A stretch of 64,000 nt of DNA, from assembly GCA_001600055.1 (NCBI GenBank), contig BCIV01000007.1:124001-188000 (forward strand), in the 5' to 3' direction. A program made the translations under genes and the position numbers. Below, one piece after another: positions 1 through 11,562 of the stretch; positions within the stretch are counted from its first letter, which is position 1, and every line of letters begins with the position of its first letter. The notes below the pieces were generated by a model. That model had not been told where the DNA came from. It worked only from the letters and a program-made list of their open reading frames with translations, and made no database searches. Origin of the DNA: Filobasidium wieringae (Eukaryota > Basidiomycota > Tremellomycetes > Filobasidiales > Filobasidiaceae).

Positions 1-847
1 ATTCTACCTTGGGTTTCTTTGAGAGGAATCCCTGGATCGAGGACCAGGTGTACCAAAGCGTTGTCAACGCTAGAATAGCCAATAAAACCCTCTTGCGTGG
101 CCATCTTCCTTTCCGACGTAAGAATCCTCCTTCCCGACGTTCTTTCTGCTTGAGTGCTCTGATCGTAGCGGAAGAATTTCCAGTACTTTTACGTCGTTCG
201 TCGTTACTCAAGGCGTTCGCGTGTTGAACGTTAGCTGGGAAGGTTGATTGAGTCGGGGAAGGCGTGAAGGCAGGAGTAGTCAGGAGTCGAGCGAGAATAG
301 GATGAGGGATGACTCTCTGAGCTGTCGAAAGTAGTAACCTCTTGACAGGTCCTCGTTTAGATTTCTTCAAAGCTGATTCGTCCACATCCACGTCTTCGGC
401 GTAGAGATCACGAGCATGTTCCGGGCCCGCCGTACCTGAAGGAAGATTATGGAGCGGATCCACCGTCTCTCCATCCTCTTCAGTGAAATCCAGTTTCTTT
501 CCTTGAGCTCGATGTCGAGGAGCAAGGACTGGCGAGCCCCAATGAAACGTCTCTCCTGCAGGTGGATTCGCGGGGGGAGTATTGTTAGGTGAATAAGCTC
601 TCTGACTACTCGGGTATCGACGACCGGATGGGCTTCGGCGAGGTGTACTGAGAGTAGGAGACGACCAGCCATAGTCTACTGCATCTGTGGAGAGGTTGGG
701 GGAAGCGATCGGGCTTTCCAGGTGGATATCATACGACGAGGAGCGAGGGAGAGGAGGTGTGGAAGGGGGTGGAGTCGATGGAGTTGGACCAGATATCGAT
801 GGTCTAGTGAGGATGATATTTGGGGAAGGGGGATGGTTGTGTGACAT
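1..847 (-). CDS. N-terminal part of a single-pass membrane protein, unknown function (runs off left edge)
   Basis: An ATG at 847 opens a frame that stays open to the window edge, giving the first 282 residues. The N-terminal ~150 residues are rich in Pro and Ser (starting MSHNHPPSPN) and look disordered and cytosolic. A basic stretch (RRKGRWPRKR) is followed at about residues 254-274 by one hydrophobic segment (VLLAILALTTLWYTW), after which the frame leaves the window. This arrangement, a long cytosolic tail, positive residues and then one membrane span, is that of a type II membrane protein; many fungal Golgi glycosyltransferases are built this way, but no catalytic part is visible, so the family cannot be named. 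No intron is needed in the visible part. Confidence 0.6.
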   Translation of the reverse strand, partial: MSHNHPPSPNIILTRPSISGPTPSTPPPSTPPLPRSSSYDIHLESPIASPNLSTDAVDYGWSSPTLSTPRRSPSGRRYPSSQRAYSPNNTPPANPPAGETFHWGSPVLAPRHRAQGKKLDFTEEDGETVDPLHNLPSGTAGPEHARDLYAEDVDVDESALKKSKRGPVKRLLLSTAQRVIPHPILARLLTTPAFTPSPTQSTFPANVQHANALSNDERRKSTGNSSATIRALKQKERREGGFLRRKGRWPRKRVLLAILALTTLWYTWSSIQGFLSKKPKVE

Positions 848-1525
848 CTTGGTGAGGTGTACGTGAAGGTGAAGAGTGTGAGAGGTCGAGGAGGTTGAAT
901 GATTTGAAGCTTGTTGCTTGTTGAAAGTCGAAGAGGATAAAAGAGAAAGTGCTCAGCATGGTTCCATCGCGATCTAGATGAATACTCATTATCACTGCAT
1001 CCGGCCAAGGTACAGCTAATCCTCCTAATTGCATCCGAACATTCACCGAAAGAAATGGCAGGGAAACAATGACTCTCGCGCTAGAAAACTAGTGAAATGA
1101 CACCTTCCGACGCTAGAAATAATACATTCACTCGGCTCGTCTCCGCCTCATGGTTTCGCGTTTCAAGTCACGTTCTCATATCTGGTAGGGAGCTGATGCT
1201 CTCACTTTCCCAGATAGAGGCACTCAATTATTCTCAGCGTTACACCAGGAGCAGATACTGTCCTTGATTGGACACATGAACGGGTTTTCCAGAAAAAGCT
1301 TGAAGTACGTGCAACGGTGCGATAGGCAGTGCTCACAAGAGAATACCTCAATCAAGCAAGCCTGACTCTTTATATATGTCTATTGATACAAAGCGATCGG
1401 GAACTAGAAGATATACGCGGGATTTACAATCCGCCCACTATCCCGTTCCTCTGAATTTGCATTCTTACATTTAGTTCTGGTATATCCGATTGTACCTTAT
1501 ACAGCCTTGAAAGATCTCTCGTTAC
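848..1525. other. Intergenic, promoter side of the left-edge gene
   Basis: This stretch lies between the start of the left-edge minus-strand gene and the 3' end of the next minus-strand gene. Short frames on the minus strand (for example 804-1046) overlap the N-terminal coding frame out of register and look like shadows. I see no gene, RNA or repeat in it. Confidence 0.5.
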
Positions 1526-2768
1526 TCAGCCCACCACGACTCCATCGACTACCCAATTTCCTTCTTTCCCCACGAAAGCATCCCAATTACCATCGGTTCT
1601 GACCAACTGCGCCGCCCCAATGGTACTCCCCGTGTAGATCGTTGTATCGGAACCGCTTGATGGATCCCATACAAGCATGTAATCCTCACTAGCCGAGGAG
1701 GAGATGGAGTAGAAATCCATGCCCGGCGTGATACTGGCGGTAGATCCGATTGGGGTTACCCCGTTCAGTCGCTCGTTTCGTTTTTGAACAATCGTCGGCT
1801 AACGGTTGTGGCAAGTTTAGCGATTTGCGCGATCGATAGCTGCTTGATCCAAAAGGGAAGGAAGGGGAACTGACCGTTTTGTCAACTTCCTTCAAAGTAC
1901 CCGAAACGCCATTTGCACTGACCGCCTCGCCATCACGAGCCGTCAAGGTTGCCAAGAACTCCACAGTATCTTGAAGAAGCGCCTGATCATCGATTTTCCC
2001 CTCCTCGATTGGGCGATTCAGTTTCAACTTGTTAAAGTACGCGTCGTACAGCACGTTCGGCCAGGCCCATCCGCTCGTGAGATGTAGCGGGTTGTTCGCA
2101 CCGTCGTTGACGAGTTCGATAAGGGCCTCCACCTCGGCCCCTACATAATCATATTTAGGCAAGGTGGGTGAGATTGTATTTTTCTTCTTCAGTCCTTCGG
2201 TAGGTAGGACAGGGTGACCGGGGGCGGAGAAATCGATGGTCAGAGTATCGTACGAATGAAGACACCACGGGATGATCTTGACAGTCTTGCGGTCAACGAA
2301 CATCTGTTGCAGATGAAGAGGAGCTACCTGTATCAGATGATGCCTGGTCAGATCAATCGTAAGCGGCGCCTGACGTTACGAACGAGCTTACACGCGCTAC
2401 GGCACTCATAACAGCGGCCCAAGCTTTCCCCTGAGCATCGACCTCGGGCAAAGTCAACACCCCTCCAGTCAGATCACTCGTCACCAAAGCAGTGTTCCAC
2501 CTGACATCTTGTTGATGAATGCCGTTCTGACCGGAAGCGGAGCGACTATCATCATCAGGATTGGGCATCCAAAGGGGAGCTCCCCCGTTGGCCTTGCACT
2601 GCTCCTGAAAGTATTGGGGAGAGGAATCTCCGTCTCGTTGTGCGAGAGGCGCGGCAAGGGCTAAACGGAGATGTCAGTTGATAGCGTTGGAAGGAGCGGG
2701 TCACCCGCTCATTCACCTGGGCTTGAGGCGAATCCTACAGCGAGGAACCATTTGATTTAGGATCTCAT
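1526..2768 (-). CDS. Secreted protein of unknown function, start codon unresolved
   Basis: Four exons splice into one frame through introns at about 2716-2661, between about 2398 and 2328, and near 1875-1800. The first exon encodes a clear signal peptide core (KWFLAVGF..., ending ALAAP at a likely cleavage site). The mature protein holds Trp-rich stretches (GGAPLWMPNP, LTSGWAWPNV, GNWDAFVGKEGNW) and ends in WVVDGVVVG. I do not recognise the family. The oddity is the start: reading back from the signal peptide, an in-frame TAA (2759-2757) sits between the only upstream ATG (2768-2766, encoding MRS) and the IKWFLAV core, with no acceptor AG between them to rescue it. The gene is therefore either disrupted in this strain, started at a non-AUG codon, or affected by a sequence error. 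Splicing and frame elsewhere look intact. Confidence 0.55.
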
Positions 2769-3334
2769 TCGTCGTCGTTATATTCTATTGTTCGAGCTGA
2801 GCGAGTTCAATATAAGGTTATGTGATCAATACCAGATTGATCGTCATGCGTGACGCAGATCAAGTGCAGTGTGGCGATGATTCAGTCCAGAAGTGTCAAA
2901 TTCTTATATGTTTCTAAGATGGTCGCAGAAGATGTGAAACATGCTCCACAGACCGTTCTTCCCGTGAATGGAAAATAGCACTCAGGGGAATCGTCGTGAA
3001 TACCGAGATCAAACTCCTTCATAGGAGGAGGTCCGATTGGCGATACGTTCTCCTGTGTACCAAGCTGTTTTACCTCGTTTATGATGTCATATCCAATCGC
3101 CACAAAAGGGGAAACCCGTTTGAAAGGGGAAGGTCGCGATGAAACAAGGAGCACGCTGATGGTTTTAGGTTCATGCATTACCAAATGATGAGTGATGCGT
3201 TATGCGTTATCGATGTTCGTTGATATCCTCATTGTAATTCGACCTTCTAGCTTTTAGCTTCTCTCTATCGAAACGATCTTACCCCTTCTTCAACTCAAAC
3301 CCCCAATTCAAAACCTCTCCTCGTCACGAACGTC
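2769..3334. other. Intergenic between divergent genes
   Basis: This region should hold the promoters of the secreted-protein gene on - and of SSU72 on +. Apart from the doubtful 98-codon minus-strand frame listed separately, nothing is recognisable. Confidence 0.4.
2882..3178 (-). CDS. Possible small protein, 98 codons
   Basis: An uninterrupted minus-strand frame from an ATG (MHEPKTISVLLVSSRPSPF) ends in a Cys-containing tail (CYFPFTGRTVCGACF). There is no recognised domain, no intron and no supporting neighbour relationship. It sits in the intergenic space before SSU72 and may be a chance frame. Confidence 0.2.
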   Translation of the reverse strand: MHEPKTISVLLVSSRPSPFKRVSPFVAIGYDIINEVKQLGTQENVSPIGPPPMKEFDLGIHDDSPECYFPFTGRTVCGACFTSSATILETYKNLTLLD

Positions 3335-4861
3335 ATGAACCCCAACTATGGCTATAACCAGCCTCAGCCAAATCAGCAATCTTCTTACCCCCAGCCCCCG
3401 TTCCCTCCGAATGGCCGAATAATCCGACCCCCCTTCCAAGAATCACGACCAGACTATGGCGGGCCTTCTCAGCCTTTCTCGCCCAGCGCGTCAGGCTACG
3501 GACCAAGAGCTAATCAATATACCGGTAGTCCTGCTGGCGGAATGATGCATGCCGCGGGAAGCAGTACACCACCGACTCAAGCGTACGGACAACAAGCTTA
3601 TGGGAATCAGAATGGGTTCATTCCTCCTCCTCCAAACCTTCCTTCCGCACCTGGGTCGAATGGAGGGTTTAGGCCGCCTGTTAAACAAGGGTCCGATCCG
3701 CGATTAGCCAATAGGCCTCCCAACCCAGGCTATGGAACACAAGCTGCACCTCCGTTCAGACCACCGCCCGTTCAAGCCAACCCTTCTTTCACTCCACCCC
3801 CGACTCTTCCCAATGTACGGTCGAACCCTATCAACCCACCTCCAAAGAGCCTAACACCTACTATCCCTAATTTCCCATCTTCCGTCATGAATACGACAGC
3901 GGTTGGATCACCCATACCAACAACGGTTAACGAACCGGACTTGAACGTAATAGGGAAGGAGGAAAGCTCGGCAGTAAGAGGCATCAAAGAAAGACCTTTA
4001 TTCTGTGTAGTCTGTGCGAGTAACAACGTGCGTTTGACTTCCAATTCTGATGTGTGCAGATCTGACCAAACTAATCATCTTCTAATCGGAACGCACAGAA
4101 CCGATCGATGGAAGCTCATAAAGTCCTAGCTTCCGCTAATTTCCGGGTTCAATCGTCCGGTACCGGAAGCGCCGTTCGGTTGCCAGGAGCAGCTATCAAT
4201 GAGCCGAATATCTATGGGTTCGGGACTCCATATGATCTGATGTACAAGGATTTGGAGGGCAAGAATAGTGCGCTGTAAGTTCTGGCTGAGAAATGGATTC
4301 GAACGAAGAGGAACTGATCTGATCATACTGGTACCGAATTTGTGACTAAAGGTATACGCAGAATGGGATTTTGAAAATGTTGGATCGAAACAGACATATC
4401 AAGACGGCCCCTGAGAAATGGCATGAAGCCAAGGATGTGTTAGCGGATGTGGTCATCACTTGCGAAGAGAGGTGCTATGATTCCGTTTGCGATGGTGAGT
4501 ACACAAGGACGGGTCTTAAAACGGATGTCGAATACCTTGGATGGGAGCTGATCCATCTCATGTATGAAATAGATCTACTTAATCGAGGTGGGCAATACAA
4601 CAAACCGATTCATGTGATCAATGTGGAGATCAAGGACAATCACGAGGAGGCTTTCTTGGCGGGTAAAGCTATATTGGCTTTAGCCAGCGCGGTGAGTGAT
4701 TCGTTGTCCTATGCGATGATGATCGCTTAGCTGACAATGCCGACTCATTGAATCATTAGATAGAGAGTTCGGAAGATCTGGACGTGGAAATGGAGGACAT
4801 CTTGCTTAAACAACAAGAGGATTATCCTCATGCTCTGTTACATACCCTAGCATTCTATTGA
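3335..4861 (+). CDS. SSU72: SSU72, RNA polymerase II CTD phosphatase, with long Pro-rich N-terminal extension
   Basis: Ssu72 removes phosphate from Ser5 (and Ser7) of the RNA polymerase II C-terminal domain and works in the cleavage/polyadenylation factor complex in the nucleus. Five exons (3335-4027, 4099-4274, 4352-4494, 4573-4691, 4760-4861) sum to 410 codons in frame. The catalytic domain starts near residue 224 with the phosphatase loop [15 protein letters not shown] (CX5R; split by intron 1), then [42 protein letters not shown], and [11 protein letters not shown], which carries the family's general-acid Asp. The family usually has about 200 residues; here about 220 residues of Pro/Gln/Asn/Gly-rich, probably disordered sequence precede it, encoded in the same exon as the start of the catalytic domain. 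The extension may be real, since no other in-frame ATG sits close to the domain. Confidence 0.93.
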
Positions 4862-5239
4862 GAGTGATAATGAGAAGCTGTTGCATTTTGGAACTAGCAT
4901 ATACACTTGAACCGTATCAGATACCTTCATGACCCCTATCTGACGGACATCGACACCAATCGAGATGCGCAGATGTCCGTTTCTGGCTGGATTCGCGCTT
5001 TCTTTTGACTTTTCCACGTTTGCGCGTTGACAATTTGTTGCAACTTGGTCAATTCGATCTCGTCGTCACAGCCAAAATCACCAAAAATCACCTGAGGATT
5101 CCCAGACTTCGATATCGACATCGACTCACAAAACGCTAGTGAACGGGATAACTGCTACAGGTTCGATACTTTTACGCCTTAGCTACCTCGAGTCCGACGC
5201 GTATAGAACAAATCACGAACGAATCGCGATTGAAACAAG
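4862..5239. other. Intergenic, promoter of CBF5
   Basis: This lies between SSU72 and CBF5, both on +. A 61-codon minus-strand frame (4936-5121) is present without any domain. I see no other structure. Confidence 0.4.
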
Positions 5240-7052
5240 ATGTCTATCGTTCCTCAAGATCAAGTCGCCGCTCTCCAACAAAGCGGAGATTTCTCCATCA
5301 AGAGCTCTGATGTAGCCGCCAAGTTGGGTGAGTCGTTTAGTCCGTAACTTTAGCGTTGCGCATGGTGCTGATGATATCCCTTAATCAGATACCTCTCAAT
5401 GGCCTCTCCTCCTCAAGAACTACGAGAAGCTCCTTGTCCGTTCTTCCCACTTCACTCCTATCCCTGCCGGATGTTCCCCTCTCAAGCGAGACTTGGCTTC
5501 CTACGTCAAGTCTGGTGTCATCAACCTCGACAAACCCTCCAACCCTTCATCCCACGAAGTCGTTGCTTGGATGAAGAGGATCTTGCGATGTGAGAAGACT
5601 GGACACTCCGGAACCCTCGATCCCAAGGTTACCGGTTGTTTGATTGTCTGTATCGACCGTGCTACCCGACTCGTCAAGTCTCAGCAGGGAGCTGGAAAGG
5701 AATACGTGTGTGTCGTTCGATTCCACGAGGCCGTTCCTGATGGTGAAAAGGGATTCGCCAGGGCTTTGGAGACCCTTACCGGAGCATTGTTCCAGCGACC
5801 ACCTCTTATTTCCGCTGTCAAGCGTCAGCTCCGTATCCGTACCATCCACGAATCCAAAATGCTCGAGTACGACGACAAGCGTCACTTGGGTGTCTTCTGG
5901 GTTTCGTGTGAGGCTGGAACTTATATCCGAACGCTTTGTGTTCACTTGGGATTGTTGTTGGGAGTTGGTGCGCACATGCAGGAGTTGCGAAGGGTTAGGA
6001 GTGGAGCTATGGGAGAGAACGATGACATCGTCACTATGCACGATGTGCTCGACGCCCAGTGGACTTACGATAACACTCGAGATGGTGAGTTCGATATTTC
6101 GCAATTCACGGTACTCTTATGCTTACTATCATGTACTCGTCTAGAATCCTACCTCCGACGAGTTATTCGACCCCTCGAGTCGCTTTTGACTGGATACAAG
6201 CGATTGGTCGTCAAGGACTCTTCCGTCAACGCCATCTGTTACGGAGCTAAGCTCATGCTTCCCGGTTTGCTTCGATTCGAATCCGATATCGAGCTCAACG
6301 AGGAGGTCGTCTTGATGACCACCAAGGGAGAGGCTATCGCCATCGGTATCGCTCAGATGTCTACTGCCGATCTTGCTACTTGTGACCATGGCGTCGTCGC
6401 CAAGGTCAAGAGGTGTATTATGAACAGGGATTTGTACCCTCGACGAGTAAGTCTTTCTCATCTCCACCTCTTATTTCCTGGCAAGTTTGCTAATATTCAA
6501 AATCACAGTGGGGACTTGGACCCAAGGCTCAGGAGAAGAAGAAGATGATCAAGAAGGGTGAACTTGACAAGTATGGTGCCAAGATCCCTGGAACCACCCC
6601 CAAGGACTGGACCGAGGGATACGTAGATTACAAGGAAGACGGTGTTGTCACTTTCGGAGGAAAGATCCCCACCCAGCCCGAGGCTTCTTCTTCCGCCGTA
6701 ACGATGCAGGTGGACGCTGAGGGTTCCGCCAAGGTTACCGTAGTAAAGGATGAGGAGGACAAGGATGCCAAGAAGGAGAAGAAGCGGAAGAGGAAGAGCG
6801 AGGCTCCTGAGGATGGGTTGAAGACCGAGGAGGATGCCGACAAGAAGGTGAGAGCACAAGATAACCAATTGCAATCGAAACGCGTAACTAATCTCACAAT
6901 CACTTCCTCAGAAAAAGAAGAAGAAGACGGAGAATGGCGGTGACGTATCGATGGCCGTCACGGAGAGCGGAGAGACCTCTAAAAAGGAAAAGAAGGAGAA
7001 GAAGGAGAAAAAAGAGAAGAAGGACAAGAAGGATAAGAGCGTCGTAGAATAG
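5240..7052 (+). CDS. CBF5: Cbf5/dyskerin, H/ACA snoRNP pseudouridine synthase
   Basis: Cbf5 is the catalytic subunit of H/ACA small nucleolar RNPs and converts chosen uridines of rRNA and snRNA to pseudouridine in the nucleolus. Exons 5240-5327, 5389-6084, 6145-6446, 6509-6847 and 6912-7052 sum to 521 residues. The DKCLD region ([17 protein letters not shown]) is followed by the TruB catalytic domain with [13 protein letters not shown], whose Asp is the catalytic residue, then [13 protein letters not shown] and [13 protein letters not shown]. The PUA domain spans roughly residues 280-360 ([19 protein letters not shown]), followed by the conserved [18 protein letters not shown]. The C-terminus is a [12 protein letters not shown] lysine/glutamate tail typical of fungal Cbf5. 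Codon use is strongly biased to C-ending codons, as expected for a highly expressed gene, which also produces long antisense shadow frames. Confidence 0.97.
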
Positions 7053-7193
7053 TCTTCTGGTGAAAGTCATTCCTCACGTTTTCGCTTTCTCCCCTTGTTT
7101 TTTCTTTCACACATGACGCCTGCGCCATTTTATGGGCTGTGATTGTTTGTACATTGATGTATCATATCTCCATCTATTTCCCTTCAGATGGCG

Positions 7194-9208
7194 CTATACA
7201 AATGCTCGTTCGCTAGCCTGCCTGTTGTCGCGTCCTAAAATACTAAATCTCGGTCGCCAGAGAATACGGGGCGTTGGTTTCAATGCGATACCGCCGAACG
7301 AGCTAATGGTCTCAACAATACTCCAATCGGAACCTTCGTCTTCCAAAAAGAGTTCGACTTCATCGTTGATGGTATAATCGAATCCTGCATCCCATATCTG
7401 CTGAGGCGTTTGCAAATGTGTGCTCTCCGTCCTGTTAAATTCCCAATCTGAAAAGGGTGCCACATCTTCGTCGAACGTGAAAAGAGAAGCACCTGTTTGC
7501 AGTACACTCGGCGGGAGGAAGATCCTCACTTTGATAATTTATTGTCAACTTCTGTAGATCGATGACTTCGGTAATCAGGAGACTTACCGGGACCCGCAGA
7601 GGTTTTTCCCAACGATTTGAGTTGTTCGATCGCCACCCCTCCTGGATAGTTGTTTACGCTAACATAAGTCGAACCGGCAGTGTACGCAATGCTTGCCATG
7701 AACATTCCAATCAAGAACAGTAGCATGAACCTGTCTAACAGGCCCTTAGAGGAGAGCGTATAAGCCAAGCTGATCATGATTGTAGACTCAGTATTGGCCA
7801 GCTCAGCAGAGAAGCTTGCGTGTACTCACTATGACGATCCGGCAACTGCTCCAAGTGTGTTGACCAGGGGAACGGTATATATAATAAACCTCCATTCCTG
7901 TATTTAAATCCCGTCAGAACAGAGAATATAATGTGATCAAACCAGCTGAACAAACCTTATGACCCAGACAACTGAGCCCTCCGATGCTACCAGCGACAGC
8001 CACAAAGAACATTGTTTTTGAACCGCTCAGCGTCCTTCTGGCTCTTCGGTCGGACAGGAGGGTCGCCAGCAAAGGCCAGCTAAGTAAGCAGAGTTTCGGG
8101 AGGTGGAACCAGATGTAGGTATACCAAGGAGATACCTGCTCATATGATCAGGACCTCTGACTCTTACCGGTATGGCGAATCTCGACTTACCCCCCACTCA
8201 GCACTCTTCCCTTCCCACACGTTGAACAAAATCGCATCCAACTCCGGCCAAGTCCACTTCCTCCAAAAATAGGAGTCCACTACCGTGCTCAGGACTGCTC
8301 CTCCAGCTCCCCCAATGAATCCAGACAATATGACTCGCAGAAGAGAGAGTCTCCGCGAGATGAGCAAGTAGACGGCCAGAGGAATGAGGACAGCGGCGAT
8401 TTCTGACCGAATTATGGACGATACGGCAGATAAGATAGCGAGAGCGAGGGATTGCTGGTTGATCTGATTGGACAACAATAGCCCATATGCGACGTTAACT
8501 AGAGGCAAAGAAGACTTTCAGAGCATGTATCTCAGTCGAACGGTTCTTGTCCAGATTCTCACCAAAAGGAAGAGCCAAAAAGTTCGGCAAACATCTTCCA
8601 GCGTAGAACATAATATGGAATTGCGTGACCGTCAACGCAAGGAAAAAGCTTGATACATTCCTTGATTTGGTTCGGACTGATATACAGCTGGAGATGTAAA
8701 TTAGAGAGAGGGAATTGCACAATGCCAGAACTATGCGAACTGCATTCGTATGTCGAGTATTGTCAGTCACAAAAGACGAGGTCTGAGCTGAATTAGAAGA
8801 AGGCTCTTACGGGAAATCTGGCGTGATAGTCCAGTATAGTCGCCCGATATCCATTCATAAAGAAGTATCATGGGCTTAGATAGATATGCCCAGATGATAG
8901 CAGGTATAAATGAACGAGGAATCGCTCCTGGAAAAGTGATGTGATCATACTAAGTATAGTTAATCAGCTACCACGACCTCCTTATAAGTGCAACTGCTTA
9001 CCTTTTCGAGAGACGAACTGCCCGAGAATATGCCATATTTGAGTATATCATGTGCAGCATGCAAATTGAAGCTCTCCTCGACCTTAGTGTACGGTGCCAA
9101 GAGGACATGTACTACCGGAACAACCAGGATAGCTGCCCGTAGAAGCCATGAGAGTCGTACGGATATTGTCGATGTTCGATCAGCTTCCATACGGATTGCG
9201 TCCCTCAT
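7194..9208 (-). CDS. ALG12: ALG12, dolichyl-P-Man:Man7GlcNAc2-PP-dolichol alpha-1,6-mannosyltransferase
   Basis: Alg12 adds the eighth mannose to the lipid-linked oligosaccharide in the ER lumen during N-glycan assembly; it is a multi-span GT-C enzyme (GT22). The spliced protein begins with LLAPYTKVEESFNLHAAHDIL, which carries the conserved lumenal acidic motif of the family, then YDHITFPGAIPRSF, FYAGRCLPNFLALPFG, VDSYFWRKWTWPE and FNVWEGKSAEWG, then HKEWRFIIYTVPLVN and NYPGGVAI near the C-terminus. Many hydrophobic spans are visible. About eight exons are needed; the first intron runs 9001-8950. The ATG at 9208 was chosen because the frame upstream has only a GTG; a second Met six codons later (MEADRT) is an alternative. 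The 3' end faces CBF5 with only 141 bases between stop codons. Confidence 0.93.
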
Positions 9209-9670
9209 CCTTTTGAGTAGATTTATTACGTCAGTATGGAGGTGTCGGGGACTTGCTCTAGTCACTCGAGCAATGTCGAGCGAGCTGCTGCAGGGTCATT
9301 CGTCATAACAATCGATTTTTAGCGCGTGGGCCTTTGACTTCTTTTCTATTGCTCAGCCTGAAAGCTCTTGGGAATCTGAAGTGGGTTGCGAGATCGATAA
9401 GCCGGAAACGATATGCTCGAAAACAGAACACGTCTAGCGTGGTCGTGGGTCACATAATGGAGCAACCAAATAACGGAAGGCGCATGTAGAAGGACTGTCG
9501 GAGAGCGATCATCATCGCCCTCATTCTGATCTTGATCATCGTGCTAGGAGTAAATATAATATGCTACACTGGAATAACATCTATACAGTGGTACGATACC
9601 GATCTCCGTCCGAATAGTCTCGTTTGGCTAAATCCTTAACCGTTGATATTCCTCTTGTATCGCTACAGAA
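9209..9670. other. Intergenic between ALG12 start and the Old Yellow Enzyme stop
   Basis: This is the upstream region of ALG12 and the 3' side of the flavin oxidoreductase gene. An AT-rich block near 9550-9570 (taaatataatatg) is the only notable feature. No gene is seen. Confidence 0.4.
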
Positions 9671-11083
9671 TCAAGCACTAGTTTCCTGAGCGAACGGATA
9701 ACTGGTGTACCCATCACCAACATTGTCAGGGTTGAACTGATAGAAAGTCTATTTGCAAGGATGGCATTAGCTTAGGGTCCTTCGACCGAGTGGCCAAGTG
9801 TGACCAGACTAACCTTCGGGTTCAACTCATTCAAAGGAAGTCCCTCCTGGATCCGTCTGGAGTAATCTGGGTTAGAAATGAACGCCTGTCCGTAGGTGAT
9901 CGCCGCCACCCCTCGCTCCGCGACTTCCTTTTCTCCTTTAGCCCCATCGTATCCACAGTTGACTACAAAGTTGGATCGCTTCACCAAAGATTTGTAGGTG
10001 GCGACCACATCGTGATCATAACCTTGCGGGTGGCCTTCAAAGTTGGCATCCCCATAAGCGTTGTACTGCATGACCTGGAGGTAAGCGAGGTTTCGCTCGT
10101 CGAGTTTTTCGATGTAGTGCTTGAACGTTTCGACAAGGACGTCGGTTGAGGAGAAGTAGAGGTCGTTGTATCCACCTGCGGGGGAAATCTTGATACTTTT
10201 GTCACTTCCAACGTTAGCATCATGATATCAAGTATAGGGAACATGGAAACTCACCCAACCCGATCAGCACCGTAGACTCCGATCAACTTGTCAACCACCG
10301 CGAGACCGAATCTCGTCCTGTTCTCGACCGAACCACCGTACTGGTCAGTTCGGACGTTTGCAACGTCGGACAAGAACTGTTCTCCGAGATAACCGTTGGC
10401 CGAGTGGAACTCGACTCCGTCAAATCCGGCCAGTTTAGCCATCTTGGCCGCGTGCTCAAACTGGTCGATGATCTCCTGAGGATCCGGTACGGCAGTAGGG
10501 GTGACATATCCTGGGTCTCCGGGTAAGTCTCGGAACTGATTGTCCAACAACAATCAGTCATCACTTCTTTTCTCAGGTCATGGAGATGTCAAGAGCTGAC
10601 CTTTCCACCTCGAGCAGCGACTGCAGAAGGTGCATAGACTGGTCGTCCTGACTTCTTCTGCTCCTCCTGATCAGGATGAGCGACTCGGCCGACGTGCCAC
10701 AATTGAACGACGATGGGGACGCCTTCCTTATGGACGGCGTCAACAACCTTACGCCAACCTTCGGCATGCTCCTCGTCCCAGAGTCCCGCAGCATGGGGCC
10801 ACTCGGTACCCTGATGGCAAATGAGGGTACCTTCCGTCAAGATCAACCCGGCTCCACCAGCTTTCGCACGTTGAGCGTAGTACTTGACGTTTTCTTCATT
10901 GGGGATGGTATCTGTTGAGGGTGATATCTGAGATTAGTCGATGCGATAACATACTTCCAAGCGGTCTTACTTACCAACTGCTCGATTACGAGTAAGAGAG
11001 GCCATGAGGACACGATTGGTCGCCTGGATGGCACCGAGTTTGACCGGTTGAGCGAGCAAGGGGAAAGCTTTCGTTTCGGACAT
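9671..11083 (-). CDS. Old Yellow Enzyme family NADPH:flavin oxidoreductase
   Basis: These FMN enzymes reduce activated C=C bonds of alpha,beta-unsaturated carbonyls using NADPH; the natural substrate in fungi is often unknown and the role may be in oxidative stress or lipid-peroxide clearance. The spliced protein starts [17 protein letters not shown], then [13 protein letters not shown] (FMN binding), [26 protein letters not shown], and the active-site block [16 protein letters not shown], where the His-x-x-Asn-x-Tyr pattern supplies the substrate-binding His/Asn and the proton-donating Tyr. [23 protein letters not shown] and [12 protein letters not shown] complete the TIM barrel. Introns begin after residue ~35 (10974-10913), near 10600-10536, near 10255-10190 and near 9820. 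The predicted protein ends FAQETSA, about 370-380 residues, normal for the family. There is no signal peptide, so it is probably cytosolic. Confidence 0.93.
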
Positions 11084-11562
11084 GATGAGTTGTATCAGTT
11101 ATGGAGTTGTAGCTGTTGCGTGTGTTGGGTTTTGCAGGAGTCTGCTTCAAGGAGGAATGTGAGACGTTCACTGTGTCTATATGTATTGCAGCTGTTGACG
11201 AGGCAAAGGATATGGTCGGTCATGATGGTTGCCGAGTTTTTGAGGAGTCTAGGTGCAAAGGGAGGCTGCTGGCTGCTGGCTGCTAGGAGACTGTGATTGA
11301 TCATCACCGTATCATGACATGGCCTATGACGCGAGACTCGGCAACGGCCTTCGCTTGAGCGGAGGCTGATTTTCGTAATCACGTCGATCCAGATTGCCAG
11401 CGGTAAATATTGCATACACAACGTGGATACATCCATGCAGGTCGTAAAAGTAAATGTAGTAGAATGGTACAAATGTAAAGTGACGTCCTAAAAATGAAGC
11501 GTGCGAGGTTGTCCCTGCAATGGGAAATGCTACCTAGACAAAACTGTCCTGACTCGTCCATC
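11084..11562. other. Intergenic, promoter of the Old Yellow Enzyme gene
   Basis: A short direct duplication (gctgctggctgctggctgct) lies near 11265-11285 within an otherwise unremarkable stretch. Short frames on both strands here carry no domain. Confidence 0.4.

Noticed and set aside
5547..6104. 185-codon minus-strand frame inside CBF5
   Set aside because: It is antisense to conserved Cbf5 coding sequence and has no domain; strong codon bias of CBF5 creates long antisense frames.
9209..9265. Longer N-terminus for ALG12
   Set aside because: The upstream frame begins at GTG only; ATG 9208 precedes the conserved domain at a sensible distance.
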